DNA of 64,000 nucleotides from Corylus avellana (taxonomy: Eukaryota > Streptophyta > Magnoliopsida > Fagales > Betulaceae), in contig NC_081550.1 in assembly GCF_901000735.1 (NCBI RefSeq), forward strand, positions 11,806,571-11,870,570, given 5' to 3'. This document shows, one piece after another, positions 43,553-55,460 of the stretch. The notes beneath the pieces are model-generated. The model was not told where the DNA came from. It was given only the letters and a program-made list of their open reading frames with translations, and searched no databases. Each line of letters opens with the position of its first letter. Position 1 is the first letter of the stretch. The translations under genes and the position numbers were made by a program.

Positions 43553-46293
43553 TGTAATGACCGATAAATTATTTAATGACTTTATTATGATTAAATAAAA
43601 ATAAGTTAGATTTGTGTGGTAAAATAATATAAGATGGCCATTTCTTATATTGTGGGTCATAGTGAAAAGCCCATTTAATAAGAGAACTAAACTACCCATT
43701 TTGAGCCCAAGCATTAATGTCATGTTTTGGCCCATTCTCCCTCAAATTCATTTAAGCTAGGGGGCTATTTCTGTAATTTCTGCTTCACACCCTTATCCAT
43801 TCCCTTTGCTCACGTGAACTACACCTTGAGCTTACCATCTTCCACATTTTTAGCTTCTCCTCACTTGAGAAGAACCAACCCATCTGAAAGTCTCCCCCAT
43901 TTCCTCTCTTCTCTCATTTCTTCCTCTCTCACGTGAAGCATGAAGGTTGGCCATGAATTGTGAGCTTCTAATAGTGAAGGCATAGCAAATAGTTAACTAA
44001 ATAGTAAGTTCATTTCTCTCACTCTCTCCTCCTTATTTTCTCTTGCTATTCCATATGGGTTTGAGATTGTTGGAGTTGGGTTTTGAACTTAAAAATCACC
44101 CTTAAGAGGGCTGTACACATTTTTCTTTATGGCTTAAAACCCATTGTTCTCACTCAAGCAACTTCACTCTCTTTCATGTATGAACTAGGTTTGAGTTTGG
44201 GCTTTGATTCAAACCCACTTTACTACCATTTCCAAGTACCGGGTTACGTTTGTTGGCATTCAAACATCCAATTTACCGATTGAGTTGAGGTAATTTTGTA
44301 ATCCCTAATTTTCCCTCTAAGTTAGGTCAATTTTTGGGTGTATGACTAAATTCCTAAAATTGGCTTAGGACTTTTGTGTGTAGTGAATTGCTACACATTA
44401 TTTACGCATTGGATTGTTAAATTAATGGAATGAAACTTCAATTTTGCCAATGATTAAAGTATGGGTATAAACCCTAATTTTATATAGTTTGAATTAATTT
44501 TGGGCTTTTGGTATGTAAACACTAGGAATGCTATTTGAATGGGTTAATTACATGTAAGTGTTAATTAATCATAGGCTTTCATGGGTTCTATGGAAATTGA
44601 TACCTATGGGGTTTAGGTTCTAATATGTCATATTAGAATCATAATGATTATTGGGAATATTATGGGTATTATAAAATTGGGGGTAAATTGCTAGATTAAA
44701 TGGCTTAGGAAGAGAATATTAATTATTGGGCTAACCTATAGAACATGATACTTGTAGTGCTCTAGTACTTTTTAACTAGTGAGAGTTGAGCTAAGAATAG
44801 AACTTAATTATGTGTTTATTATGTAAATGCTTAGGTGTATCGTGATTGAGTCAAGAGTTCACTGGAGGGTACTCAACTGAACAAGGTAAGTATTTTACTT
44901 ACTTGGCAAAAAGATACTATTTTTAAAGTATAAAAGATGTTTTGGTTGAACGATTGATGAATGATGTTTTAAGATACTGTGACTATTGATGATGTTCTAT
45001 GAAATATGTTGGATGAATGGTTGATGTAATGTTTCTATGACCTTTTATGGGTTTACAAGATAATGTGATGATTATGTTGTTATGAGCATTTTGATGGATG
45101 GCATAGTTTATGACATGATTCTAGGATTTTATGATATGAGTTATGATAGCATATGAGTTCAAGGATTTATTGACATAAGCATGAACATGGCATGAGAAAT
45201 GAAATGGAAATAGGGTTCAACTCCAGTGGTGATTGAGTATGGTCTTACTACCATGGAGCTGGCCCATGCATAACGGAAACAGGGTTCGACTCCGGGGATG
45301 ATTGAGTATGGTCTCATTACCATAGAGTTCGCCCCATGCATAATGGAAAACGGGGTGACAACTTCGGTGGTGATTGAGTATGGTCTCACTACCATTGAAC
45401 AGGCCTCATGTATAACTCTCGTGGTGATTGAGTATTGCCTCACTACCGAGAGTTGGCCTCACAATGAAACTAGCACAAGATGATGAGCATGAGCATAAGC
45501 ATGCATAGCATATGATCGTATGATGATGATGATCGGTTTTGTATGATTTTTATACTAGACGTATCAATATGCATATGTGACTGGTATGGGACAAAACATA
45601 TATGTATATTGTTATGGCTAGACATTGTATGATGACTTCCTTATGTTTTATTGTTGAGCTATGTATCTTGTAAGTGTGAACAAAGTTCAATTGTTATTTT
45701 GGATAAAACTGGTAAGTTTTATACTGCTGAGCATCTCTATTTTATGGAGACGGCGGGCTCATAATTCCGCCTGTATCATGGGTGATGGTGATTCCCGTGG
45801 TGCAGACGATGTTGTTGATGCAGGTATAAGGACAATAGACGATAACCCTGTGGCCATGTATCTAGGTTACCACAGTGTCTGAGGCCTGTATAAATTAGGT
45901 GTTTATTTTGTTGAACTAGTTGATAGCCTTCTTTTGTAGAGCATTCATGTATATGCTTAGACATTGTTATTTTGTATATGGCTCGTGTCGCATGTGACAC
46001 TTTTGTATAGCCATTCTTTTCTATGTAAGCTTTAATCACTTAGATGTATTAATCAGCTCTGATGTGATACGTATGTCTAACGCTATTTATATTCTGCTGT
46101 AAAGATATGAACTATGACAAATCATTGATAATGCATGTAGCTCTATGTGGCATATTATACTGTCAATCATGTTAATGCATGGGTTCATGGTATATTGCGG
46201 TATTGCCATGCCACTGTGACAATCTGCTTCATTGTGGGTAATGCTTTTTAAAAGAAAAATTTCTAGCCATATATTATTAAGCGTGTCGTCACA
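43553..46293 (+). repeat. Solo LTR of a Tekay-type element (2,741 bp), TSD CTGTG
   Basis: Begins TGTAATGACC and ends GTGTCGTCACA, as in Tekay/Del LTRs. CTGTG flanks it at 43,548-43,552 and 46,294-46,298. The copia RNase H reading frame continues across it. It contains no coding region; ORFs inside are short. A four-unit hairpin tandem repeat is at 45,211-45,475. Confidence 0.88.
45211..45475 (+). repeat. Four-unit tandem repeat with internal hairpins
   Basis: Units contain GATTGAGTAT at 45,231, 45,300, 45,372 and 45,426 (spacing 69, 72, 54). In each unit GGTGA ... TCACTACC can pair, with a further outer stem (clearest in unit four: ACTCTCG with CGAGAGT). Confidence 0.65.
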
Positions 46294-46391
46294 CTGTGTG
46301 ATACAAGCAGCATTATCTTCATATAATATTGTCGGCCTATCTTTGATTGTGGATAAACCAAACTTTTCTCGAATGTGTTGAATTACTGATC

Positions 46392-47648
46392 TTAACCATA
46401 TGCATTCCCAACTTGCTCATGAATTGCAATAATCTCTGAGTGATTTGAAGAAGTAGCAACAAGTGTTTGCTTGACTGATCTCCATGAATTAGCAGTACTT
46501 CCACACGTAAATAGATATCCTGTTTGAGATCTACCTTTATGCGGATCAAAAAGAAAACCCGCATTTGCATACCCAACTAATTGTGAATTTGAACCTCTTG
46601 AATAAAATAATCCCATGTCAGTTGTTCCATGAAGATAATGTAGAATATGTTTGACCCCATTCCAATGCCTTCGAGTTAGTGTAGAGCTGTATCTTGCTAG
46701 TAAATTAACTGAAAATGCTATATCAAGTCGTGTGCAATTTGCAAGATACATCAGAGCACCAATTGCACTAAGATATGGTACTTCAGGACCAGGAATCTCT
46801 TTGTCAACTTCTCGAGGGCGAAAAGGGTCTTTTTTCACATCGAGTAATCGAACAACCATTGGAGTGCTCAAAGGATGAGCTTTCTCCATGTAAAAGTGCT
46901 TCAAGACTTTTTCTCTGTATGTTGACTGATGAATAGGAATTCCATTTGGAAAATGTTCAATCTGTAAGCCAACACAAAATTTTGTCTTTACAAGATCTTT
47001 CATCTCAAACTCATTTTTTAAATAAGTCGCAGTTTTTATGAGCTCTTCTAGAGTCCCAACAAGATTTAAATCATCTACATAAACTACAATAATAGCAAAT
47101 CCAGATTCTGATTTCTTAATGAAAACACATAAACAAATTGGATTATTCTCAGATCCTTCTTTCAATAGATATTCACAAAGACGATTGTACCACATGCGTC
47201 CGGATTGCTTTAACCCGTATAAAGATCTTTGTAGCTTAATAAAATAAATACTTCGGGATTTCGAATTATATGCTTCAGGCATTTTGTATCCTTTAGGGAT
47301 TTTTATGTATATATTATTATCAAGTGATGCATATAAATATGTTGTAACCACATTCATTAAAAGCATATCCAAACTTTCTGTAACTACAAAGCTAATTAAA
47401 AATCTAAATGTAATTGCATCCACTACAAGGGAATATGTTTCTTCATAATCAATACTAGGTTTCTGCAGGAAACCTTGTGCAACAAGTCTTGCTTTGTATG
47501 CCACAATTTCATTTTTCTCATTTCGTTTTTGTTCAAATACCCACTTGTATCTAACAAGCGATACACCTTCAGGTTTTTGGACTACAGGTCCAAATACTTC
47601 ACGTTTTGCTAGTAAGTTCAATTCTGCTTGAATTGCTTCATTCAACAT
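46392..47648 (-). pseudogene. Copia element 1 reverse transcriptase (418-codon open frame)
   Basis: The frame covers the whole RVT_2 type RT: YKWVFEQKRNEKNEIVAYKARLVAQGF, DYEETYSLVVDA, SLYGLKQSGRMWYNRL and the catalytic IIVVYVDDLNLVGT. It continues into the connection and the start of RNase H. The YVDD box is intact. No stop interrupts 418 codons, which suggests relatively recent activity, but gag, protease and RNase H are damaged. The element would copy its RNA into DNA inside Gag particles. Confidence 0.85.
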
Positions 47649-47779
47649 TAGCCAATCATTTCTACGTTAACATTCTTCGACGGTTTGTGGTTCAATATTA
47701 TCATTACTTCTAGTAATGTCAAACGTAACTTTAAATGAAAATATGTTGTCGACAACAATTTTGTTTCTATCCAATATTT

Positions 47780-49393
47780 CTCATGTACTAACATAATTTA
47801 TTGAGATCTCATTATTTTCAGGTACTTGTTCCTTTTCAAGGGTAACACTTTAGGAGATTCCTCTTCAAGAGGTTCCTCTTTGGGGGATTCCTTTCCAGGA
47901 GAATTTTGTATAGAAAATTTGGATGGATCAATTTTCATTGCCTGTTTTGTGGGTAAGGCCTCTTCAGGAGCGCCGATTTCATTTCCTTGTGCTTTTCTCT
48001 TCCGGGGAATCTTATCCTTTGCACCAATAGGTCTTCCACACTTCAGGCGTGCCTTAGACTCATTTGCTGCTGTATCAATTGATTGTCCTACAGGGACTTC
48101 TATCTTCGCTGGAGTATTAGCAGCTGTAATGTGAGACTTAACTATTTTCTTATTGTCAGTAAATGCATCCAGCAATTAATTTGCAATACTCTGCAAATGA
48201 ATGATTCTCTGAACTTTTAGTTCACATTGATTTGTACGATGATTAAAATGAGATAACGTCGAATTATTCCAAGTGATTTCTTGTCGTGCTTCTGGCAACG
48301 ACTTTTTTCTCCCTAGTGATGGAAATATGTTTTCATCAAAATGACAATCTTTAAAACGTACTTTAAAAATATCACCAGTTAAAGGCTCAAGGTATCTAAT
48401 GATAAAAGGAGAATCAAAACCAACATAAATTATAAGTCTACGTTGAGGTCCCATCTTAGTGCGTTCAGGTGGCGCAATTGGAACATATACAGCACAACTA
48501 AAAATACGAAAATGAAAAATATTTGATGGTTGACCAAATGCAATTTTCAAAGGGGAATATTTTTGGTAAGCTATTGGTCTGATTCGAACTAATGATGCAA
48601 CATGTAATATTGCATGTCCCCAAGCAAAAATAGGTAATTTTGTTTTTATAAGCAAAGGTCAAGCAATTAACTGAAGTCGTTTAATAAACGATTCAGCTAA
48701 ACCATTTTGAGTATGAGTATGAGCAATAGGATGTTCAACATTAATTCCAATTGACATGCAATAATCATAAAATGCTTGAGATATAAATTCGCCCGCATTA
48801 TCCATTCGAATAGATTGAATTGGATAATCAGGAAATTGTGCTCGTAATCTAATTATTTGAGCAAGAAGTCTAGCAAATGCAACATTACGAGTAGAAAGCA
48901 AGCAAACATGTGACCACCTAGATGATGCATCTATTAAAACCATAAAATATCTAAATGGCCCACATGGAGGGTGAATCGGCCCACATATATCTCCTTGAAT
49001 TCTTTGTAAAAATGATGGAGATTCAACAATTACCTTAGAAGGGGATGGTTTGATAACAAGTTTACCTTGATAACATGCAGCACAAGGATAATCACTTGGT
49101 AAAAGAATCTTCTGGTTCTTTAAGGGATGCCCATGAGAGTTCTCAATTATTCGACGCATCATAATTGTTCCTGGATGTCCAAGACGATCATGCCAAAGCA
49201 TAAACATCTTTGGATTAGAGCACTTCTGGTGCATCACAACATGTGATTCAATTGTTCTTATTGTTGTATAATACAACCCGGAAGAGAAAGCAGGCAATTT
49301 TTCCAATATGAGCTTCTGGCCCAAAATTGTTGAAGTAATATAAAGATATTCATCACTGCCTTCATTAGAGTGGTTGCAACATGATAACCACAT
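47780..49393 (-). pseudogene. Copia element 1 integrase and integrase-RT linker
   Basis: 49,393-48,659 holds LWHDRLGHPGTIMMRRIIENSHGHPL and CAACYQGK (HHCC zinc module), then GDICGPIHPPCGPFRYFMVLIDASSRW and RMDNAGEFISQAFYDYCMSIG (core Asp residues), and the third acidic residue in NGLAESFIKRLQ. A stop at 48,656-48,658 interrupts it, then 48,655-48,176 continues (AWGHAILHVASLVRIRP, FGCAVYVPIAPPERTKMGPQRR-like). 48,175-47,798 is the low-complexity linker (SPGKESPKEEPLEEESPK). Confidence 0.82.
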
Positions 49394-49479
49394 AGACGAA
49401 TATCCTTAAAACTGATTAAATTTCTTCTAGATTTAGAAGAATACAAAGCATCATCAATAGAAAATTTTGTTCCTTTTAG

Positions 49480-49700
49480 CAATATAATATTCGCTCTTCC
49501 AAAGCCTTCGATTAGATTTGATGAACCTGATATTGTATTGACACTAGCTTTGTTTCATATGAAGTATTGAAAATATTTCTTATCTCTAAGAATTGTATGT
49601 GTTGTACAATTGTCTGCTAGACACAAATCTTCACCAATCATCTTGGAATTAATCATTCCTTAAATATGACCCATACCTCCATATCTAACAAAATATATAT
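49480..49700 (-). pseudogene. Copia element 1 protease remnant
   Basis: On the minus strand CLADNCTTHTILRDKKYFQYF is readable around 49,570-49,635; relatives have D-S-A/G-TTH, so the active-site triad is changed. Downstream ISGSSNLIEGFGRANIILLKGTKF is normal for copia. A stop before ASVNTISGSS breaks the frame. Confidence 0.6.
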
Positions 49701-49788
49701 TGAATTTCATTAATCAAAAAGAAAATAACAAAATACAATTAAATTTGACAATGTAAACATACTGTGATTAAGACATAATGAAAACATA

Positions 49789-50700
49789 TTAATTGTAGTA
49801 GACATATTCATCACCAATCAAAAGATCAGTTTTTGTATTAGAGTCTACAGAGAAATCAGAAACAACAAGATGAATGTTATCCTCTCCATTTAGAGTATCA
49901 AGAAAAATTGGAGAATCTTCAGTATTACTGTGAGTAGCAAAATTCATTTCAATCTCCTTTTCTTTTATGGAGGCTTGATATAGGTCTACCAGATGTTTAG
50001 GCATACGACAGGTACGTGACCAATGTCTTTTCATACCACACCTATAACATTTATTTTTATAGTTCTTTGTAGGTTTATTCTTTAAACCTTTGTTTTCATT
50101 TTATTTCGTCTAAGTGTGGTTCCACTTCTGGAGGTATGGAGTATTTCTTTTGCAAGAATTTTGAGTACGTTTCCCTTGACCTTTATAATTTTTTTTTCGA
50201 CCACGTCTACATCCACGACCATGGTTTCCTTTCTTACCATGAAAAGAGGTTCCAATTGCTTCAGGAAATGGTGTAGAACCCGTTGGAAAAGATTGTTGAT
50301 TTTTCATTAATAGTTCATTGTTTTGCTCAGCCACTAGAAGACAAGATATTAGTTCAGAATATCTTGTGAAATTACGCTCTCGATATTGCTGTTACAGGAG
50401 CACATTCGAGGCATGAAATGTGGTACATGTTTTTACTAACATATCCATATCAGTGACTTTTTCTCCACACAATTTTAATTGTGAGCTGATTTTAAAGAGT
50501 TCAGAGTTATAGCCACTGACACTCTTGAAATCTTGCAACCTCATGTGCATCCAATCATAACGAGCTTTTGGGAGGATAACTGTCTTCTGGTGCCCGTATC
50601 TCTCCCTTAAATTATTCCACAAGATCAAGGGATCTTTTACCGTAAGGTACTCAGTTGTTATATGCTTCAGGCATACAAAATTAGAAGACATCATATTCAT
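49789..50700 (-). pseudogene. Copia element 1 gag
   Basis: 50,392-50,700 holds LILWNNLRERYGHQKTVILPKARYDWMHMRLQDFKSVSGYNSELFKI, the copia gag (UBN2-like) domain. 50,110-50,334 is the basic region (GRGCRRGRKKNYKGQGKR). A zinc knuckle is readable as CYRCGMKRHWSRTC at about 50,000-50,045. Frames are broken near 50,390 and 50,100. Confidence 0.75.
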
Positions 50701-50929
50701 AGCATTAGTATGATAACATTCTAGTTCATATAAATCTCACATGGATCATAATATGTAAATGTTATAATATGGTTCTTAAAACACTAAAAATTTCTAAGCA
50801 TGTGTTAGAATGTTAATTAACAAAATAGATAATAAGATTATTAAATGTTAAAGAAACTTACAATGAATTGAGAATACCTCACGGATAGCTTTTAATGTTA
50901 AATATCAAAAGAACACAACAATTGGCTAA

Positions 50930-50945
50930 AGCTTCGTGCTGATAA
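50930..50945 (-). other. Copia element 1 primer binding site
   Basis: Minus strand TTATCAGCACGAAGC lies just after the 5' LTR, the TATCAGCACG variant of the tRNA-Met type site seen in several plant copia elements. Confidence 0.6.
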
Positions 50946-50950
50946 CGTGT

Positions 50951-51285
50951 TGTAAATCAAAGAAAATGACAAAACAAGATAAAGAGATTGCAATATGTGA
51001 AACTAGTTCTTCAAGAACTATGTATGATTCTTTTCTATTATTGTGTATTTTACATGCTACTCAATACTCCTTTTTATAGGCATGGAATCATAATGGGAGG
51101 TTGAGGAATATGAAAGGGAGAATATGAAAAGGTAGTACATGAATCAAAAGACTACATCAATGTATTACATGAATGTTATAGGAATTCTAAAAGATGACAT
51201 GAATGTGTAGAATTCCAACAGATAGAACTAAATGGGAGATAGAACTAAATGGGCATCCACCAAATGCATGAATGCATTCATAACA
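50951..51285 (-). repeat. 5' LTR of copia element 1
   Basis: TGTAAATCAAAG to GCATTCATAACA on the plus strand; partner of 42,781-43,085. It carries a short extra block (GGGAGAATATGAAAAGG, about 51,115-51,131) absent from the 3' LTR. Confidence 0.85.
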
Positions 51286-51548
51286 TATATATATATATAT
51301 AACAGAACCTAAGTATTATCTTGTCTGAAAACCACTTAAATGCAGCAAGACAGTGTAACAAACACTAGCAAAATGGTGGTGTATTAATTAGCTAATTAAT
51401 CAGCAGAGAAGAAAGCTTTGACTGATCCCTTGGGCATGGAGTGTCATCAGTCTCCAAACCCACAACCTTTTAACAACCCCTTACTTATTTTGTAGGAGGA
51501 GCTCTCCTCGGAAGCGGCTTGGAGTCATTGTGATGCTCCTTTACATTA
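51286..51548. other. Unassigned stretch
   Basis: Starts with (AT)n and shows no gene, RNA or repeat that I recognise. A 32-bp part (51,308-51,343) resembles 42,698-42,733 on the other side of the copia element. Confidence 0.4.
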
Positions 51549-52795
51549 AACTATCTTATTAAAGAATAAGTATAATCCATCTTCAGCTGACACGGATCGT
51601 CCACCTAACCACTAAGATGCGGTACGACCCGTCTCCCCTAGGCATGAATTATCAAATTATATAACAGAATACATACTTACAATCAATGAATAAGTGTAAC
51701 CCATCTTTGGTTGGCACAGACTGTCTACCTAAATTATACTAAACTAGAGTGTAGTACAATCCGTCTTCCCTAGCCATGACCTATCAAATCCTATTGATCA
51801 TATGTTACTTAAACCCATTGTATAACCATCATCCTCATAATCACAGAAAATAAGAATGATTTGATTTTAATAAAAGTAAAAGACTTTCTAAGACAAGAGA
51901 AGACTTTCACAAATATTGATTTTGAAATTAAAAACAATTGCATTTAAAAATTAAGAACAGAATCAAAAGGTAGCAATTCTCATAGTTATACAATCAACAT
52001 GCATAAACTAAAAATCTAGAAATTAAATACAATTAAACCATTGTTACTTGGAAAGGGCTACATTAACACCCTATTACAGAATTAGCCACTCATCGGGGTG
52101 CTAGGATGGCCTCTTGCCATGGATTATCTCCTCTTCAACTTGTCAAGCCTCCAAGAAGATTTTTGTATCTAAAACTAAGCACACCTTCTCTTGAAGGTTA
52201 GGGGTCTATTTATAGGGAGCAAGCAAGTCCTAAGAGCCCTAGGAAACCTAGAAAAATCGTAATTCACTCTCCTTGTCAAATTAGGAAGCAATCCTAGCAC
52301 AAATCGAAATAGGATTTGTCCAGATTTGCATTCTTTTATTGCGGACCAATTTTGGAATAGCAAACGTCCGAATTAGGAAAATGATATTTCACAATAATTG
52401 GTAGTATTTTGAGTTAGCTTTCTACTGCCGCTAGAATCACCTCAATTTAATATTTGAGCAGAAAGTTATGGTCAAAATACTGAGACATGTATAGAATCCA
52501 AATTTGAATCCAATCTGATTTTGACTCCAATTAGAGAAATTCGGATTTAATCCCTTCCTTTATTTGATTAAACTTAGCCACATCATATAGGTCCTCTATG
52601 ATGATTGGCTAAGCTTAATCCTATCTTCTAGGTTTTCTCAAAGTGTGCTTTTAAGCCAAAAATCAATTGAATTAATTGCATCTTTATTTATAACCTGAAA
52701 ACAATAAAAGAATACTAAATCAAACAAATAACAATGCTAAGGAATTAACATACGTGATTTAAAGGGCTTGAATGTGTAACATTCAGCGCTTATCA
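51549..52795 (-). repeat. Truncated LTR of the element B family
   Basis: Matches element B LTRs from about 300 bp inside (ACTATCTTATTAAAGAATAAG) to the terminal CAGCGCTTATCA. The left end is missing. Minus TATA (TATAAATAG) is near 52,206-52,214. It differs from the other copies throughout, so it is older. Confidence 0.8.
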
Positions 52796-52959
52796 ATAGC
52801 ATAGAAGATAATGTAAACTGTTATCTTGTAGAATTCAATTGTAATCTGTTATCTTGTAGAGTTTAACTCATATCACAATTGTATTCAGTTACTCATATAA
52901 ATATACACACCTATACCATGTTGAGGTAAAGTGAGAAACACAGATTCAAAGACTTTACA
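52796..52959 (+). repeat. Partial 5' LTR of a plus-strand copia element (element 3)
   Basis: Ends CTTTACA directly before a canonical PBS. TATA (CATATAAATATAC) is at about 52,902-52,914. The left end is cut by the neighbouring LTR fragment. Confidence 0.7.
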
Positions 52960-52971
52960 TGGTATCAGAGC
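52960..52971 (+). other. Primer binding site, tRNA-Met, copia element 3
   Basis: TGGTATCAGAGC, the classic plant copia site complementary to initiator tRNA-Met, directly at the LTR end. Confidence 0.85.
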
Positions 52972-53029
52972 TTTTCTGACTCACGACAATTTTCTTTCAC
53001 TTTCCTTTCCTTCTGCAATTTTTTTCCTG

Positions 53030-53126
53030 ATGGCTTCTTCAACCCCACAACTCGTTACCTTCTCCCACTTTAATACTATCAAATTAGACCGTTATAACAT
53101 AGCTACTAGCTAACGCAACTCGTTCC
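53030..53126 (+). pseudogene. Copia element 3 gag start
   Basis: ATG at 53,030 opens MASSTPQLVTFSHFNTIKLDRYN, the KLDxxNY lead-in of copia gag, then hits a TAA at 53,111, followed by the scaffold gap. Confidence 0.6.
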
Positions 53127-53226
53127 NNNNNNNNNNNNNNNNNNNNNNNNNNNNNNNNNNNNNNNNNNNNNNNNNNNNNNNNNNNNNNNNNNNNNNNNNN
53201 NNNNNNNNNNNNNNNNNNNNNNNNNN
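53127..53226. other. Scaffold gap of 100 N
   Basis: Exactly 100 undetermined bases. A plus-strand copia gag start lies on its left and a minus-strand copia pol piece on its right, so the join crosses between different elements. Confidence 0.98.
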
Positions 53227-54640
53227 TATATGCATGTCCTAAACGTGAGTGCCATAAACTGAGGGTGGTAGAGGGAGACCGAGATGGAGTGGCAGCAGAC
53301 ACAGCAAGAGGAAGATGGAGTGATGAAAGCTCGAACAGACGTCCAATCTTACAGGCGATCCCAATTAGCTATCCCGTCAGTGGATCCTGTACATCACAAC
53401 CTCGGTTAGAAAAGTGCAGTTCTAAGCCAAGTTCACAAAGTTGACCAACAGATAAAAGATTTAACGAGAGATTAGGCACCAAGTATGTATCAGACAAAAA
53501 GAGTTGATGAGTAGAAAAAGACCCAACGTGACTAACATTAAGATGGGAACCATTAGCAGTGTAAATGGTGGTAGGCCTAGGTAACACAGATTTGGCAGAA
53601 AAGATGGAAGAATTCGATGTCATGTGATTATAACAAGCAGAATCAATATAACAAGAGGAATTACCTGGTGTGGTGGACATGGTGGTATTAAGATTGGACT
53701 TAGATAAAACCTGATGAATGGGAGCTTCGATTTCTGCAGGAGAAAGGGTACTGGGTTGGGGTGCAACATCGATGTAAGACATATCTGATGTATCAGTATG
53801 AGTGACCGCAGTAGCCTTATGACTAGGAGCTCGATGATTCCCACAAGAGAGCCTTTTTCTGCATTCACAATACCTGTGGCCAAATTTCTAACAATAGTGG
53901 CACTGGATATTCTGATTGGATGAGGAAGACACGGCAGAAAGAGAATTAGGGGCATGTGTATTGCGAGATGCAGTGGCCATAACCATCTCAAAGGTGTATA
54001 ACTTCATAGTGGCGAATCGGGTCTCTTCTGAAACGAGTTCACTAAGAGCACTGTCCAAGGATGGCAGCGGTGAGCAGTGAAGAAGAGAAGCTCGAGTATG
54101 CTCAAACTCATCTCGAACAGAAGCAAGAAACTCGGCTTGGCGCATGCTATCGCGAAAAATGATGTATTCAGAGGCATCAATCTTATTCCTCCACTTAGGC
54201 TCACATAGTGCTAATTGATTCCAAAGACAAGTCATTTATGAATAAAAATCAGTAATACTCTGACTTGGTTCTTGACACATGCGATGAAGCTTGGTCACAA
54301 TCTGAAACTGCTAAGCAAGGTCGGTAGTGCTGTAGCGCTGAGTTAACATGTCCCAGACATCTTTGGCATTGTCAAGATTGCCAAATGTCATGCTGATGAA
54401 GACAACACAAGTGTTGGATAACCAAGAGCTAATCCTGTAATGGATACTTTTCCATGTGCAGAGGCGGGTAGAGAATGCCGCAACGGGTTCCTCTTCTCCA
54501 GCAAGAGGTTTAGGTTCTTCACCAGAAACATACTCCCAAAGACAATGTCCTTTGAGCCACCTACTCATATTTTGAGACTAAGCCAGGTAATTAGAGCCAT
54601 CGAGAATAATAGGGATAGGTTGGGAAATATCTTTGGTGTT
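53227..54640 (-). pseudogene. Copia element 2 gag and protease
   Basis: Gag starts around 54,640 in one frame (LDGSNYLAWSQN region) and continues in 54,311-54,568 (MSRWLKGHCLWEYVSGEE, DNAKDVWDMLTQRYS). 53,888-54,235 is the UBN2 end (FRDSMRQAEFLASVRDEFEHTRASLL). The protease in 53,369-53,782 shows CYIDSACYNHMTSN, where relatives have IDSGA, so the catalytic G is C, then NLLSVGQL. LWHSRLGHA near 53,235 is the start of the integrase zinc module. Frameshifts separate the parts. Confidence 0.78.
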
Positions 54641-55460
54641 TGGGAGAGTGGTAGTAGGTACAGGCCTTTTTTTTTTTTTCTTTTTTTTGGAATATAATCC
54701 GGTGTGGTTGGGTGTAGGATAGGTTCTGTGAGCCTGGTGAGAGGATCAAATCTGGTGTGGCCGAGTGTATGATAGGCGATATGAGCTTGGTTAAATAGGG
54801 GCTGAGATCTAGTGTGGCTGAGTGTATTACAAGTCTGTGGGCTCAAAAAATCAGAAATAATCTAGTGTGGTCGATTGTAGTGTAACTAGGTGAACTCAAA
54901 AAAATAACTTACAAAGGTGGCGGCGCGTGGCAGTGCGTGGCGGCGCGTGGTGGCTCCTGGTGGCGCGTGCTTCAACTGGTTTGACAGATCAATAGCCTTC
55001 GATCATGAATTTGTGATTCGTTCTTGAAAACGACTGACAGGGCTGGCGCGTGGTGGCCGGAAACAGTGCGTGCGGCGGTTCAAAATTCCACAGAAAGTTG
55101 TGGCGGTGCGTGGCAGCACATTGCGGCGTGTGGGGTCTCCTGGTGGTGCATTCTTTCAATAGGCCAGTAGATCGGCAACCTCCGATCTCGATTCTGGCGG
55201 TATTTTTCTGAAAAACGGCTGACTAGGCGGTGCGTGGTGGCCAGCGGTGGCGTGTGAGGCGCGTGAATAGTGACACTGACACTTACGACGGCTCGTGAGA
55301 GCGCGTTAAACTTTAGAATGACAATCCGAGAACTCCACAGGATAGATCGAACCTTTTTGAGCCTGTTGGTATAATAGCTATACCAAAACAAGATTGAAAA
55401 AGCTTTTAAATTGCATGAAGAACGAACTGACTTCCTACTTCTCTAGACAAGGCCAGAACC
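54641..55460 (-). other. Leader of copia element 2 with GGCG(T/C)GTGG repeats
   Basis: Non-coding region between PBS and gag. It contains repeated GTGGCGGCGCGTGG phrases near 54,919-54,970 and again at 55,040-55,265, and three TCTGGTGTGG.(C/T)GAGTGTA phrases at about 54,700-54,870 (direct repeats of about 70 bp). Confidence 0.5.

Larger units (their letters stand above)
43340..46620 (-). pseudogene. Copia element 1 RNase H, interrupted by the solo LTR
   Basis: Part one (46,299-46,620) gives GYANAGFLFDPHKGRSQTGYLF; copia RNase H normally has GYADA, so the first catalytic Asp is Asn here. It also gives ATSSNHSEIIAIHE, after which the frame shifts, and ends with AACITQ at the LTR insertion point. 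Part two (43,340-43,547) resumes in QIRGGYIKGDRTKHISPKFFYTHEL, has a TAG, and ends in DNLSDLFTKTLPTATFKKLV, the normal copia C-terminus. Shared CTGTG on both sides marks the insertion. Confidence 0.82.
42781..51285 (-). mobile_element. Ty1/copia element 1, complete but decayed, split by a solo LTR
   Basis: 3' LTR 42,781-43,085 and 5' LTR 50,951-51,285 are homologous. Between them lie gag, protease, integrase, RT and RNase H in copia order (integrase before RT). The Tekay-type solo LTR at 43,553-46,293 interrupts RNase H; without it the element is about 5.76 kb, a normal copia length. Flanks are (AT)n, so the target duplication cannot be read. Confidence 0.88.

Noticed and set aside
42698..51343. 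Similar ~34-bp sequences flanking the copia element (42,698-42,733 and 51,308-51,343, sharing AAAACCACTTAAATG)
   Set aside because: Too far from the LTR ends (23 and 48 bp) to be a target duplication, and the match is short and imperfect; possibly an older local repeat.
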